Shown in pieces: positions 26,814 through 35,614 of a DNA stretch of 64,000 bases; positions within the stretch are counted from its first letter, which is position 1; each line of letters opens with the position of its first letter. Under the pieces are notes generated by a model. The model did no database searches and was not told where the DNA came from. It saw only the letters and a program-made list of their open reading frames with translations. The translations under genes and the position numbers were made by a program. This DNA comes from Filibacter tadaridae (GTDB lineage: Bacteria; Bacillota; Bacilli; Bacillales_A; Planococcaceae). The stretch is from positions 310,001 through 374,000 of the forward strand of contig NZ_UXAV01000042.1 in assembly GCF_900609045.1 (NCBI RefSeq), in the 5' to 3' direction.

Positions 26814-27407
26814 TCATTTCATCTTTTCAAATTCTTCAACCATTGTCTTATAATGCAAGGCTCCGAATGCAACATTATAAATATGCCCAGTTGTGTCTAT
26901 TAAATAAGAAGTCGGGATTGGTTGTATCTTATATAGACCCGCAACCTCTATCTTTTCATCTAACAAAATTGGGAAGGTTAACGCTAGTTCTTCGACAAAT
27001 CCCGATATGTTTTCCATACTGCTTTCTGTTTCAGTTAAATTTACAGCTAATACAACGACATTTTCATTTTCATGCAACTTTTGCATATCCGGCATTTCCG
27101 CACGACAAGGGGGACACCATGTCGCCCAGAAATTCAGCATCACCTTTTGGCCTTTGAAATCTGAAAGTCTAACAGTTTTACCGTCTAGTGTAGATAATTC
27201 GAAATCCGGTGCTTTGTTTCCTTGGGCAAGACCGATTTTATCACTTTCTTGCAAGGTCGCACTTTCTTCAGTATCATCTAGTTCATCCCCTACCTTGTTA
27301 TCCTGTGTATCGGATGAGGCTTCCATATTGGGTTTATCCACAAAGTCGTATACTACCCATGTCAGCATTCCGATAATCAAGAGCACAGCCAGTATCGTTT
27401 TCTTCAT
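26814..27407 (-). CDS. Membrane-anchored thioredoxin-like protein (TlpA/ResA family)
   Basis: A 197-residue extracytoplasmic thiol-disulfide oxidoreductase. One N-terminal membrane anchor (TILAVLLIIGMLTWVVYDFV), an acidic linker, then a thioredoxin fold with the redox motif WATWCPPCRAEMP and the cis-proline loop PIPTSYLID. ResA-type proteins use CcdA, encoded just upstream, as electron donor to reduce apocytochrome c or other exported proteins. GAGGGGAAGAGGG precedes the ATG. It lies 14 nt downstream of ccdA in the same unit. Confidence 0.9.
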   Translation of the reverse strand: MKKTILAVLLIIGMLTWVVYDFVDKPNMEASSDTQDNKVGDELDDTEESATLQESDKIGLAQGNKAPDFELSTLDGKTVRLSDFKGQKVMLNFWATWCPPCRAEMPDMQKLHENENVVVLAVNLTETESSMENISGFVEELALTFPILLDEKIEVAGLYKIQPIPTSYLIDTTGHIYNVAFGALHYKTMVEEFEKMK

Positions 27408-27421
27408 ATCCCTCTTCCCCT

Positions 27422-28180
27422 CTATCCAAGTTTCTCAAGCCATGTACCCTCAGCAAGCTGAGATAAAAATGCAGTGATTCGGGTCATTTCACCTGAAAAT
27501 AATACCAAGCCCATGACAATCATCACGATGCCACCGATTTTCATGATGATCCCAGTATGTCTGACAATCCACTTTGTCGAACCAAGGAAAAAAGTCAAAA
27601 CGAGAAAAGGCAATGCGAAACCGATTACGTACATAATTGTATAAATGACACCCTGTGTAGGATTCGATGCTGCCAAAAATAAAATCGAACCGAATATTGG
27701 GCCAATACACGGCGTCCATCCTGCTGCGAATCCCATCCCGACAAAGAAAGTTCCCAAATAACCAACAGGTTTTTCGGAAAACTGGAAACGTTTTTCAGAC
27801 ATCAACCATTTGAAATTGATCCAACCCGCAACGAAAAGCCCCATTATTATGATGAAAATACCTGCGAGCCGCTGAATGAGCAATCCAGTACTCCCTGATA
27901 ACAATCCCTGGATCCATTGCCCCAAAAATGAAGCTCCTACCCCTAAACTAATGAAAATGAGTGAAACGCCAAGTAAAAAGTACACAGAATGACTAAGCAG
28001 TTTTCTTCTTATTTTGATATCCTGTTTCCCTTTCAACTCGCGCACACTGATTCCCGTAATATACGATAAGTAGGCAGGGAAAATTGGCAATACACATGGT
28101 GATAAAAACGATAATGCTCCCGCTCCCATCGCCAAAAACATGCCTACCAACAACATTGTATCTGTTTCAATTCCACCCAT
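27422..28180 (-). CDS. ccdA: Cytochrome c biogenesis protein CcdA
   Basis: Membrane thiol-reductant carrier (252 aa) with about six helices. The two redox cysteines are visible in LSPCVLPIFPAYLSYI (helix 1) and GWTPCIGP (helix 4). It passes electrons from cytoplasmic thioredoxin to outside thioredoxin-like proteins such as the TlpA-like protein encoded next. In B. subtilis ccdA sits near yneF and tkt, whereas here it is 15 kb away with its own partner, so this may be a second copy. Confidence 0.92.
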   Translation of the reverse strand: MGGIETDTMLLVGMFLAMGAGALSFLSPCVLPIFPAYLSYITGISVRELKGKQDIKIRRKLLSHSVYFLLGVSLIFISLGVGASFLGQWIQGLLSGSTGLLIQRLAGIFIIIMGLFVAGWINFKWLMSEKRFQFSEKPVGYLGTFFVGMGFAAGWTPCIGPIFGSILFLAASNPTQGVIYTIMYVIGFALPFLVLTFFLGSTKWIVRHTGIIMKIGGIVMIVMGLVLFSGEMTRITAFLSQLAEGTWLEKLG

Positions 28181-28470
28181 TCAATGACACCAACCTTTTT
28201 TTTACTAAACGAAATTTGACTAAATCGGACTATAAAGTAGTCTCCCTCACTCGTTTACATATAGGTTACATGAACAATGTGAAAGTATGATGAATACAAC
28301 GAAAAAGTGCATGCCATTTTTTCTCTTATTCCTTTATCTAGAATGGTCGGAGGTAAGAATTAGACAGCCGGACGGCGATTCGGGATTATTTTTTGATGAA
28401 CCAAGCTTTCCAAATCGTTGCAGTAATTTTTTACATTCGGGGAATACTACTGGCTTAAGGAGGCGATAAA
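28181..28470. other. Intergenic region between ccdA and a SASP gene
   Basis: A 290-bp gap between divergent genes. It should contain the minus-strand ccdA promoter and the plus-strand forespore promoter of the SASP gene, whose AAGGAGG ribosome site is at 28457-28463. A small inverted repeat GACTATAAAGTAGTC lies at about 28229-28243. No gene is seen; a 60-codon plus-strand frame here lacks coding character. Confidence 0.4.
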
Positions 28471-28743
28471 ATGGCTCGCAACAACAAAATCCAAGTACCT
28501 GGTGCCAGAGTAGCAATGGACCAATTAAAAGCGGATGTTATGAAGGCACAAGGCTATACGGTGGATCCTGCCAAACCAAGTAACGTGAAATTTGAAATTG
28601 CAGATGAGCTTGGTATTCCTCTTTCCAAAGGGTACAACGGAGAATTGACTTCGGAACAGGCAGGAAAAATTGGCGGTCCAATCGGTGGGAATATGGTCAA
28701 AGAAATGGTGAGATTAGCGCAGGAGCAAATGTTGAAGAAATAG
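28471..28743 (+). CDS. Small acid-soluble spore protein, alpha/beta type
   Basis: A 90-residue DNA-binding spore protein. The conserved GPR protease site region is KFEIADELGI, and the C-terminal DNA-binding motif is GGPIGGNMVKEMVRLAQ. The protein coats DNA in the forespore, giving UV and heat resistance, and is degraded at germination. AAGGAGGCG precedes the ATG. The gene stands alone and ends in a strong terminator. A second alpha/beta SASP is encoded at 36916. Confidence 0.95.
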   Translation: MARNNKIQVPGARVAMDQLKADVMKAQGYTVDPAKPSNVKFEIADELGIPLSKGYNGELTSEQAGKIGGPIGGNMVKEMVRLAQEQMLKK

Positions 28744-28744
28744 A

Positions 28745-28784
28745 AAAAATGCCGATCCGGGTAAATGGATCGGCATTTTTCTAC
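28745..28784 (+). terminator. Terminator of the SASP gene
   Basis: AATGCCGATCC and GGATCGGCATT form a perfect 11-bp stem followed by TTTCT. A-rich 5' flank means it can also act on the converging minus-strand gene. Confidence 0.88.
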
Positions 28785-28843
28785 TATTATCGCCACTCAC
28801 TGATTGTTGAAATTACAAAGCCCTAACTGTTGGGATGCGCTTT

Positions 28844-29818
28844 TCAATTCCTCTTTTTATTTTGTAATCCGCTAAACTCTTTACGTTTCATATCCATTTG
28901 ATTCCCAGCCTCTTCCATCATGCCATCGAGTAATTCGTTTACAGTTGGAATATTTTCTATCAAGCCTGCAATTTGACCACTATTGATAAAACCATTATCC
29001 ATATCGCCTTCAATCGCACCTTTGACATGTTGCTTTTCCGACGTCATTTCACCGTATTGTTGTAACGTCAATCCTAACTTTTCCAATTCATCTAGTTTCA
29101 CTGCATACGGATTTTTCAATACTCTTCTTAGACGTCCTACGCTGCGTCCGATAAGGATTGTCTCCGTGTCGCTTGCTCTTACTAGATTGTTTTTATATGC
29201 CTCATGGAATGGTGCCTCTATTGTTGCAATAAGTCGGGTCCCAATTTGTACACCTTTTGCACCAAGCATAAGTGCCGCCGCCAGCCCTTTACCATCACCG
29301 ATACCACCTGCAGCAACGACTGGAATGTTTACCGCCTCGACAATTTGTGGAATCAGCGCAAATGTCGTCAATTCAAGATTCGAGTTAATGCCAGCCGCTT
29401 CGAATCCTTCCGCTACAACAATATCCGCACCTGCTGCCTCCGCCTTACGTGCATGTCTTACCGAAGCAACAAGCGCGATGACTGTTACACCCTGTTCGTG
29501 CAATCTAGGAATATACGGTGTTGGATTTCCCGCTGATAGAGAAACGACTGAAATGCTATGTTTGACGACAAGGTTAATCAGTTCTTCCGTATAGGGTGAA
29601 ACATTGATGGCGATGTTGACCGCAAAGTTTTTACGCGTCCGTTTTTTCGTCTCGAGAATAATCGTTTCCACTTCACTGGGTGTCATTGTTCCACACCCGA
29701 TGGTGCCTAGCCCGCCCGCTTCTGATACTGCTGCTGTGAGCTGTGCATTACTTATATTTCCCATCCCACCTTGAATAATTGGGTAGTCGATTTGCAGACG
29801 TTCACAAAGGTATATCAT
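28844..29818 (-). CDS. Nitronate monooxygenase / FabK-like FMN oxidoreductase
   Basis: A 324-residue TIM-barrel FMN enzyme of the 2-nitropropane dioxygenase family. Motifs are PIIQGGMGNISNAQL at the N-terminus, GGLGTIGCG, and the phosphate-binding VVAAGGIGDGKGLAAAL / GAKGVQIGTRLI. The family contains nitronate monooxygenases and the enoyl-ACP reductase FabK, and these cannot be separated by eye. The start at 29818 is chosen because AGAGGGGTG lies 8 nt upstream; the longer frame from 29869 has no site. It is divergent from the gamma-carbonic-anhydrase gene and not clearly part of paa. Confidence 0.82.
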   Translation of the reverse strand: MIYLCERLQIDYPIIQGGMGNISNAQLTAAVSEAGGLGTIGCGTMTPSEVETIILETKKRTRKNFAVNIAINVSPYTEELINLVVKHSISVVSLSAGNPTPYIPRLHEQGVTVIALVASVRHARKAEAAGADIVVAEGFEAAGINSNLELTTFALIPQIVEAVNIPVVAAGGIGDGKGLAAALMLGAKGVQIGTRLIATIEAPFHEAYKNNLVRASDTETILIGRSVGRLRRVLKNPYAVKLDELEKLGLTLQQYGEMTSEKQHVKGAIEGDMDNGFINSGQIAGLIENIPTVNELLDGMMEEAGNQMDMKRKEFSGLQNKKRN

Positions 29819-29900
29819 CTTTTCACACCCCTCTTTAAATATGTTATGATAAATAGAGTAGAAAAACAATTACGTCAATTTCGATAATGGGGGTAATCGG

Positions 29901-30428
29901 ATGATCACAATGTTTAAAGGAAAAAAACCTGAGCTTGCTCCAACGGTTTTTGTTGCACCTGGTGCTAAGATTATTGGAGAGGTTCAGATAGGGGAAGAGT
30001 CTACGATTTGGTTTAATGCGGTTTTACGCGGAGATGAAGGTCTGATTAAAATCGGGAATCGATGCAGTATTCAAGACAACTCTACCATCCATTTATATGA
30101 AGATGCACCTGTCCTGATAGAAGATGAGGTAACTGTCGGGCATAACGTCATCCTTCATGGCTGCAAAGTGGGTAAACGTTCCATTATAGGTATGGGTTCG
30201 ACAATTCTTGATCATGCTGAAATCGGGGAAGAATGTATTATAGGCGCCAACACATTAATCCCGCCCGGTAAGAAAATACCGCCTCGTTCACTTGTTGTCG
30301 GCTCTCCGGGTAAAGTCGTACGGGAGTTAACGGATAAAGACTTTGAAATTATCCAACTATCGATTGATACGTACGTCCAAAAAGGATACGACTATCGAGA
30401 AATCTATGCGAATGAAACGGATGAATGA
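29901..30428 (+). CDS. Gamma-carbonic-anhydrase-like hexapeptide protein (YtoA/PaaY family)
   Basis: A 175-residue left-handed beta-helix protein with many hexapeptide repeats (such as IIGEVQIGEES, VTVGHNVILHGCKVG). Zinc-ligand histidines appear in STIHLYED and GHNVILHGC. The family includes YtoA of B. subtilis and PaaY, a thioesterase that removes stalled hydroxylated CoA esters in phenylacetate degradation. It adjoins the paa operon end, which favours a PaaY-like role, though it is convergent with it. GGGGGT precedes the ATG. Confidence 0.82.
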   Translation: MITMFKGKKPELAPTVFVAPGAKIIGEVQIGEESTIWFNAVLRGDEGLIKIGNRCSIQDNSTIHLYEDAPVLIEDEVTVGHNVILHGCKVGKRSIIGMGSTILDHAEIGEECIIGANTLIPPGKKIPPRSLVVGSPGKVVRELTDKDFEIIQLSIDTYVQKGYDYREIYANETDE

Positions 30429-30430
30429 TC

Positions 30431-30466
30431 AAAAAACTGGATTGCCTCATAGGCATCCAGTTTTTT
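30431..30466. terminator. Bidirectional terminator between the hexapeptide gene and the paa unit
   Basis: AAAAAACTGGAT...GCCT pairs with AGGC...ATCCAGTTTTTT around CAT. It lies between two converging genes and is T-rich on both strands. Confidence 0.88.
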
Positions 30467-30507
30467 AATGGGCATAAGAACCCCTTTCCACATTGTTGGA
30501 TATAGTT

Positions 30508-32025
30508 TTATATGCCCAAAGGATTCAACGGGCGACTGCCGTAATAGGACAGGATACTTTTCATTTCTGTATAAAGATCTAGAGTTTCGATGCAAAGCTC
30601 ACGTCCAAAGCCGGATTGTTTATAGCCGCCGAAAGGTGTTCCAGGGAATGCCGAGAATGGGCAGTTAATCATTACGATTCCTGCTTGGATCTGATTAGCA
30701 ACCCGCGTTGCCCGCGCACCATCCTTCGACCATACAGCTGATCCGAGTCCGAAATCGGAATCATTTGCAAGTCGGATTGCTTCTTTTTCGTCTTTAAATT
30801 TCATTACTACGACTACGGGTCCAAAAATTTCTTCATTGACTACCTTCATGTCGTGCGTAACATTTGCGAGTACGGTAGGTTCATACCAGAAACCGTTTTC
30901 GCATCCTTCTGGAGTAGCTACCTTACCACCCGTCAGGATTTCCGCACCGTCTGTCCGGGCGGATTGTACATAACCGTCGATTGTATCTAGTTGCTCTTGA
31001 TTGATGATTGCACCAACATGGGTTGCTTTGTTAAACGGATCGCCAAGTTGAAGTTTTTTTGTTTTTTCTACAAACTTATTCATAAAGTCATCATAAATTG
31101 CTTCATGTACGTATAAACGGGAACGCGCCTCACAAGATTGACCCGAATTATAAAAAATACCAAACAAAGAACCATCAACCGCTGCGTCAATATCTGCATC
31201 TCCAAATACAAGGCTTGGTGATTTCCCGCCAAGTTCAAGGGTGACCCGTTTCAACGTCTGAGACGCTTTACCCATGATATCTTTACCGATAGGTGTTGAG
31301 CCTGTAAACGCCACTTTATCCACTTTCGGATTCTCCACTAAATGATTTCCAATCTCTGTCCCTGAACCTGGAACAACGTTTACTACACCGGCAGGAACGC
31401 CCGCTTCAAGACAAATTTCTCCCAGAATAATCGCTGTCAGCGGTGTAAATGAAGCAGGTTTTAAAATAACCGAACAGCCAACCGCAATGGCAGGGGCAAC
31501 TTTCCAGGCCGCCATCATCAATGGATAGTTCCACGGAATAATCTGTGCACAAACACCAACCGGCCCTTTCTCCGTATAATTGTGAAATTGGCCCGGAACA
31601 TTGTTTACAGCACCACGATGACCAACGATTGCACCAGCATAGAATTCAAAGTCCTCAATTGCTTGCATGATTTGACCCTGCGCTGCATGAATTGTTTTAC
31701 CTGTGTCTAAGATCTCCAGCTCTACTAATTCGTTGAAGCGTGAGCGCATGATTGCAGCAATTTTGTTTAACACTTGTGCACGTCGTCCAACCGGATACTT
31801 CTTCCACTTTCCATTGTCAAACGCCTCACGAGCTGCTGCCACTGCTTTTTCTGCATCTTCAATTGAAGCTTTTGCAACTTCCGCCACGAGCTCGCCCGTT
31901 GCCGGATTATAGGTTTTAATCGTCCCATCTGTACTACCTTTCATCTTTTCACCATTAATAATCAGATGGTAGAATTTCCGTTTCATCGATTCTTGTTGAA
32001 GTTCATTTTCCTTAATACTAGTCAA
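30508..32025 (-). CDS. Aldehyde dehydrogenase of the paa cluster
   Basis: NAD(P)-dependent aldehyde dehydrogenase (505 aa). The motifs are LELGGKSPSLVFG (general base), YNSGQSCEA (catalytic Cys) and the terminal PFGGYKQSGFGRE. It is the last gene of the paa operon. It could oxidise the 3-oxo-5,6-dehydrosuberyl-CoA semialdehyde, the job of the aldehyde dehydrogenase half of PaaZ, or phenylacetaldehyde; there is no MaoC hydratase domain. The start TTG 32025 has GGGAGAG 8 nt upstream; the GTG at 32034 is too close to it. Confidence 0.88.
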   Translation of the reverse strand: MTSIKENELQQESMKRKFYHLIINGEKMKGSTDGTIKTYNPATGELVAEVAKASIEDAEKAVAAAREAFDNGKWKKYPVGRRAQVLNKIAAIMRSRFNELVELEILDTGKTIHAAQGQIMQAIEDFEFYAGAIVGHRGAVNNVPGQFHNYTEKGPVGVCAQIIPWNYPLMMAAWKVAPAIAVGCSVILKPASFTPLTAIILGEICLEAGVPAGVVNVVPGSGTEIGNHLVENPKVDKVAFTGSTPIGKDIMGKASQTLKRVTLELGGKSPSLVFGDADIDAAVDGSLFGIFYNSGQSCEARSRLYVHEAIYDDFMNKFVEKTKKLQLGDPFNKATHVGAIINQEQLDTIDGYVQSARTDGAEILTGGKVATPEGCENGFWYEPTVLANVTHDMKVVNEEIFGPVVVVMKFKDEKEAIRLANDSDFGLGSAVWSKDGARATRVANQIQAGIVMINCPFSAFPGTPFGGYKQSGFGRELCIETLDLYTEMKSILSYYGSRPLNPLGI

Positions 32026-32039
32026 TTGCTTCACTCTCC

Positions 32040-32813
32040 CTATCGGCCTGAATAAACAGGTTTTCTTTTCTCCATAAATGCTGTGACACCCTCACGGTGA
32101 TCTTTTGTCAGGCCCGCTATTCGTTGCCCTTGCGCTTCTTGTTCCAAATACTCTTCGAATGAAAGTGTTGAAGCCGCCTTCAATGAGCGTTTGATCAATC
32201 CAATTGCTTTTGTTGGCAAACAAGCAATACGAGTAGCGAAATCATTTACCCCTTTTCCCCAGTTGTCTTCGCCAATCAATTGGTTGGCAAGACCTATTTC
32301 CACAGCTGAAGCTGCCGACACCTTTTCACCGAGAATGGATAGTTCTGCAGCTTTAGCTTGACCAACCAATTGTGTTAAATAATAGAGATTTCCTGAATCC
32401 GGAATAAGCCCTACATGTATGAAGGCATTTATGAAACTTGCTCTTTCTGATACAAGTCTGAAGTCACATGCAAGTGCGAGACTGAACCCGGCTCCAGCTG
32501 CAACACCATTCACCGCGGCGATAATTGGTTTTTCACATTGTCTGATTTGCTTAATCATTGGACCATAATGATTTCTTAACACCTGTCCATGGTCCATTTT
32601 TTCATCGACTTCCGCTAAATCTTGTCCGGAACAAAATGCCCGTCCTTCACCCGATATGACAAGGCACCGAACTTGCTCATCAGATGAAGCGGCTTTAACA
32701 GCTTCTTTCACTTCCTTATTCATCTGAGCGATAAATGCATTCAATTTGTCAGGTCGATTTAAATACAGGTACGCGACACCGTCCGAGACATCATAACGAA
32801 TCGTTTCAAACAT
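32040..32813 (-). CDS. paaG: Ring-1,2-epoxyphenylacetyl-CoA isomerase (PaaG)
   Basis: Crotonase-fold enzyme (257 aa). NRPDKLNAF opens the fold, GRAFCSGQDLAEV and GVAAGAGFSLALACD form the oxyanion hole, and HVGLIPDSGNLYYL has the single active-site Asp typical of PaaG isomerases instead of the two Glu residues of enoyl-CoA hydratases. The C-terminus DHREGVTAFMEKRKPVYSGR matches PaaG. It converts the ring epoxide from PaaABC into the oxepin CoA ester. It follows paaF after 12 nt, with GGGGGGGAG before the ATG. Confidence 0.88.
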   Translation of the reverse strand: MFETIRYDVSDGVAYLYLNRPDKLNAFIAQMNKEVKEAVKAASSDEQVRCLVISGEGRAFCSGQDLAEVDEKMDHGQVLRNHYGPMIKQIRQCEKPIIAAVNGVAAGAGFSLALACDFRLVSERASFINAFIHVGLIPDSGNLYYLTQLVGQAKAAELSILGEKVSAASAVEIGLANQLIGEDNWGKGVNDFATRIACLPTKAIGLIKRSLKAASTLSFEEYLEQEAQGQRIAGLTKDHREGVTAFMEKRKPVYSGR

Positions 32814-32825
32814 GTGGCTCCCCCC

Positions 32826-33602
32826 CTATTTCCCTTGATAATCGGGTTTTCTCTTTTCAAGAAACGCGTTCATGCCTTCTTTTTGATCTTCCGTGGCGAA
32901 TAATAAATAGAAATTCTTCCGTTCGTATTGCATGCCTTCATACAAAGGATAATCGACCGCCTTGTTAACCGAGTCTTTAATAAGCCGTACGGATAATGGG
33001 GGTTGCTTAGCCAGTTTACTTGCAAATTTCATCGTTTCTTCCATCAGTAGTTCCGCCAAAACAATCCGATTAACAATCCCATGTTCGAGTGCTGTTTCTG
33101 CTGAAATTCTCTCTCCTGTCCATAACCATTCCAACGCTTTCGTACGTCCTACAAGTTTCGTCAGGCGCTGCGTACCCCCAGCACCCGGCATCACACCAAG
33201 GCCTACTTCAGGAAATGAGAATTCAGTACCTGACGCAGTTATTAAAATGTCGCAGCAAAGGGCCAGTTCGAATCCTCCGCCAAATACGAACCCTTTCACC
33301 GCACCGATAATCGGCTTTTTTATGAGCGCCAGGCGATCCCAATCAGCAAATTGATTCATCAGCTCTAGGCTAATGGGATCCGTGTTTGTCATTTCATCAA
33401 TGTCAGCTCCAGCCGAAAATGCGCGTCCTTTGCCAGTTAATACAATGACACGTACGTCATCATTCCGTTCAAACGCTTCCATCGCAACAACTAATTCACC
33501 AATCATTTTCCGATTCAATGAATTCAATTGGCGCGGACGGTTCAACTCGATAACCGCTATGTTTTCTTTTATGGACGTTTCAATGAATTCATAACCGGAC
33601 AT
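32826..33602 (-). CDS. paaF: Enoyl-CoA hydratase (PaaF-like)
   Basis: Crotonase-fold hydratase (258 aa). LNRPRQLNSLN, GRAFSAGADIDEM and GFVFGGGFELALCCD form the CoA and oxyanion sites. One catalytic glutamate sits in GGGFELALCCD-adjacent positions and the second in FPEVGLGVMPGAGGTQRL, as in true hydratases. In phenylacetate degradation PaaF hydrates 2,3-dehydroadipyl-CoA. It overlaps the EthD gene stop by 1 nt and is followed by paaG. GAGGAGGC precedes the ATG. Confidence 0.86.
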   Translation of the reverse strand: MSGYEFIETSIKENIAVIELNRPRQLNSLNRKMIGELVVAMEAFERNDDVRVIVLTGKGRAFSAGADIDEMTNTDPISLELMNQFADWDRLALIKKPIIGAVKGFVFGGGFELALCCDILITASGTEFSFPEVGLGVMPGAGGTQRLTKLVGRTKALEWLWTGERISAETALEHGIVNRIVLAELLMEETMKFASKLAKQPPLSVRLIKDSVNKAVDYPLYEGMQYERKNFYLLFATEDQKEGMNAFLEKRKPDYQGK

Positions 33603-33904
33603 TATGCCTCCTCGCCAATCATCATTGTGACGAGATCGGCCGCAAAGCCCATTAAGTCCTTTCCCGACGCTTTCCCTTCTGGCGAGCGTAATCCAGCGTT
33701 TAACGATTCCATATTGTCATAAATCATTTCACACATGAGATAGTACTTTCCTTCTCCTCCCATTGGTGATCCTGTCATTTTTGTTACTTTCATTTCACGG
33801 AGACCTGGTATTTTTGCCGTAATCGGTCCGTGCACATTGAAGTAATGTTCATCAAATTCCTCTTTATTTTCAGGGTGTTTGTATAATGCGATTAGCTTGG
33901 CCAT
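33602..33904 (-). CDS. EthD family protein
   Basis: A 100-residue ferredoxin-like-fold (dimeric alpha/beta barrel) protein: LIALYKHPENKEEFDEHYF with VHGPITAKIPGL is the standard EthD opening. The family is often encoded in oxygenase operons, but its reaction is mostly unknown; proposed roles include isomerase or lactone-cleaving steps. Here it is embedded between paaD and paaF, overlapping paaF, so it is surely co-expressed with the epoxidase genes. GAGGAGA precedes the ATG. Confidence 0.82.
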   Translation of the reverse strand: MAKLIALYKHPENKEEFDEHYFNVHGPITAKIPGLREMKVTKMTGSPMGGEGKYYLMCEMIYDNMESLNAGLRSPEGKASGKDLMGFAADLVTMMIGEEA

Positions 33905-33921
33905 TTAGCATTCTCCTCACT

Positions 33922-34422
33922 CTATAGTAGTGTAGATACGGGTTTCATTGCCTCAAATACATTTTTACAGCTCTTGCAATACAAAATACTTCTGCAGGCG
34001 GTGGGTCCGAAAATATTCTCCATTGTGACGTAGGTAGATCCACAATATGCACAGTCCACATGCCAGGAGCCGTCCTCTTTCATATGGCGGGGCGGTGGCG
34101 CGATTCCGAACGCCCGTAGATCCTTATGCCCTTGTTGCGTGATTCGGTCCGATGTCCAGGGCGGGTGATAGACGAATTCCACTTCTACTGCTTTTACATC
34201 CGCAAGTTCTTTTACAGCATTCATCGTGTTCTTTTTTATGATTTCGAGGGCGGGACAACCTAGAAACGTGGGAAGTAGCACTATTTTCACGTTACCGCCG
34301 ATGGTTGTGACTTTTTCTACCATGCCTAGGTCAATAATGCTGACCGAATCGATTTCCGGATCTTTAACATTCTTTAAAATTTCATTTACACGTTTGGTAG
34401 AAACATAGACTGATGTATTCAT
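33922..34422 (-). CDS. paaD: Phenylacetyl-CoA epoxidase maturation protein PaaD
   Basis: A 166-residue protein with an N-terminal MIP18/SufT-type domain (LKNVKDPEIDSVSIIDLGMVE, then LLPTFLGCPALEII) and a C-terminal cysteine cluster CAYCG...TACRSILYCKSCKN that can bind iron or zinc. PaaD is needed for the phenylacetyl-CoA epoxidase, probably for Fe-S assembly. The start at 34422 has AAAGGGG 8 nt upstream; the longer frame to 34533 runs into paaC. The length agrees with PaaD elsewhere. Confidence 0.92.
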   Translation of the reverse strand: MNTSVYVSTKRVNEILKNVKDPEIDSVSIIDLGMVEKVTTIGGNVKIVLLPTFLGCPALEIIKKNTMNAVKELADVKAVEVEFVYHPPWTSDRITQQGHKDLRAFGIAPPPRHMKEDGSWHVDCAYCGSTYVTMENIFGPTACRSILYCKSCKNVFEAMKPVSTLL

Positions 34423-34441
34423 CCCCATCACCCCTTTCCAG

Positions 34442-35254
34442 TTACCAAATAGCCACTGGGTCTTCGTTATACACTTCAGAAAGTGTGAGTAGTGCTTCAT
34501 CCAAATCTTTTGTATGCTCGCCGTTTCTTCCATTTCTCACAGCTTTTTCAGGAATCGCCGGAACTTCCACGTGAAGAACGGCAAACACAGGATCCAGATT
34601 CATCTTCCAGTTACTCTTTAGTTCTTCTTCGGTATCTATAAGCGCACATTTTTCGATCAACTGTTTTTGGTTTCCATATGAAAATACATCGCCGAAGTCT
34701 ACCATCACGCGTGCAATTGCTTCAGTCATTTTCTGTTTTGCAACATCAGTTGAATTCAATAGTTGCTTAAACCATGTTTCCCAGTGCAATTTGTGATAAT
34801 AAAGTTCCATTTTCACTTTTACCGCCGCTTCTGCAATGGGTCTATACGAGCTTTGGCATAATGAATCGATTTTCACCTTTTTCGCTTGCGTATAGAAGTA
34901 ACTTCTGACCACTTCGTATGCCCAGTCATAAAGTGGTGTTTCCATGTAAAAGCCTTCTCCGTTCGCCCGCTCGGTCAAAATACTGTTTTTCCTTTCGGAT
35001 GAAGGACGTATATGTGCAAGGTCGTCCGCTTTTCCAGCCCCTAACTCTTCAAGCAGTTTATAGTACATAGCCGCATGCCCCATACTATCCTGACTAATCG
35101 AAGAGGAAGCAACGTCTGCTTCGATGTGAGGTGCAAGACCGAGCCATTCAGATCCTCGATACGCATACAAAAAATCGTCATCCGCCAGTTGGAATAACAA
35201 ACTTATGACCGCTTCCTTGTAATCTTTATCCAAGGTGGATTCTGTCATGTTCAT
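34442..35254 (-). CDS. paaC: Phenylacetyl-CoA epoxidase structural subunit PaaC
   Basis: A 270-residue all-helical ferritin-like protein. FQLADDDFLYAYRGSEWLG at the N-terminus and SQDSMGHAAMYYKLLEELG resemble PaaC, the catalytically inactive partner that forms a heterodimer with PaaA. It overlaps paaB by 4 nt, showing translational coupling. GGGGAGGGG precedes the ATG. It is somewhat longer than E. coli PaaC. Confidence 0.92.
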   Translation of the reverse strand: MNMTESTLDKDYKEAVISLLFQLADDDFLYAYRGSEWLGLAPHIEADVASSSISQDSMGHAAMYYKLLEELGAGKADDLAHIRPSSERKNSILTERANGEGFYMETPLYDWAYEVVRSYFYTQAKKVKIDSLCQSSYRPIAEAAVKVKMELYYHKLHWETWFKQLLNSTDVAKQKMTEAIARVMVDFGDVFSYGNQKQLIEKCALIDTEEELKSNWKMNLDPVFAVLHVEVPAIPEKAVRNGRNGEHTKDLDEALLTLSEVYNEDPVAIW

Positions 35255-35598
35255 TTACGATCCCCTCCCCACGACAGGATTTCTTTTTCATCCAAGACTT
35301 GCTGTTCGTAGTGACGCCACTTTTTCTTTAAGTAGCCATATCCTTTTGTCAAACGATACTCTTTGTTATCTAGCCTTGCGAGCGTCTTTTTTTCCTCTCT
35401 ATCCATCTTCCTTACATCTCTACGGTTGACGATCCAAATATCCGCAACCGGTTCACGACGCATGAAATTCTCTTGTGCCATAATGAGTGCCATGTCTTCA
35501 TTTGGAGCCAGTAAGCTGAATTGATGTTGAAACGCTGAGTTCTGCGTTCGCTTGCTGAAAACTTCATATTCCTGATAGAACGTTTTCTCTCCGGCCAT
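35251..35598 (-). CDS. paaB: Phenylacetyl-CoA epoxidase bridging subunit PaaB
   Basis: A 115-residue subunit of the PaaABC epoxidase. FYQEYEVFSKRTQNSAFQH and the ALIMAQENFMRREPVADIWIV segment are the PaaB hallmarks (RxxxxhxH-type core). It links PaaAC heterodimers. The ATG at 35598 (MAGEKTF) has AGGAGGAT 4-8 nt upstream; the frame from 35631 would overlap paaA. The C-terminus is longer than E. coli PaaB by about 20 residues. Confidence 0.92.
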   Translation of the reverse strand: MAGEKTFYQEYEVFSKRTQNSAFQHQFSLLAPNEDMALIMAQENFMRREPVADIWIVNRRDVRKMDREEKKTLARLDNKEYRLTKGYGYLKKKWRHYEQQVLDEKEILSWGGDRK

Positions 35599-35614
35599 TG
35601 ATATCCTCCTTCCT

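Noticed and set aside
28287-28469. 60-codon plus-strand frame before the SASP gene
   Set aside because: No ribosome site, no family resemblance, and it covers the SASP promoter and ribosome site.
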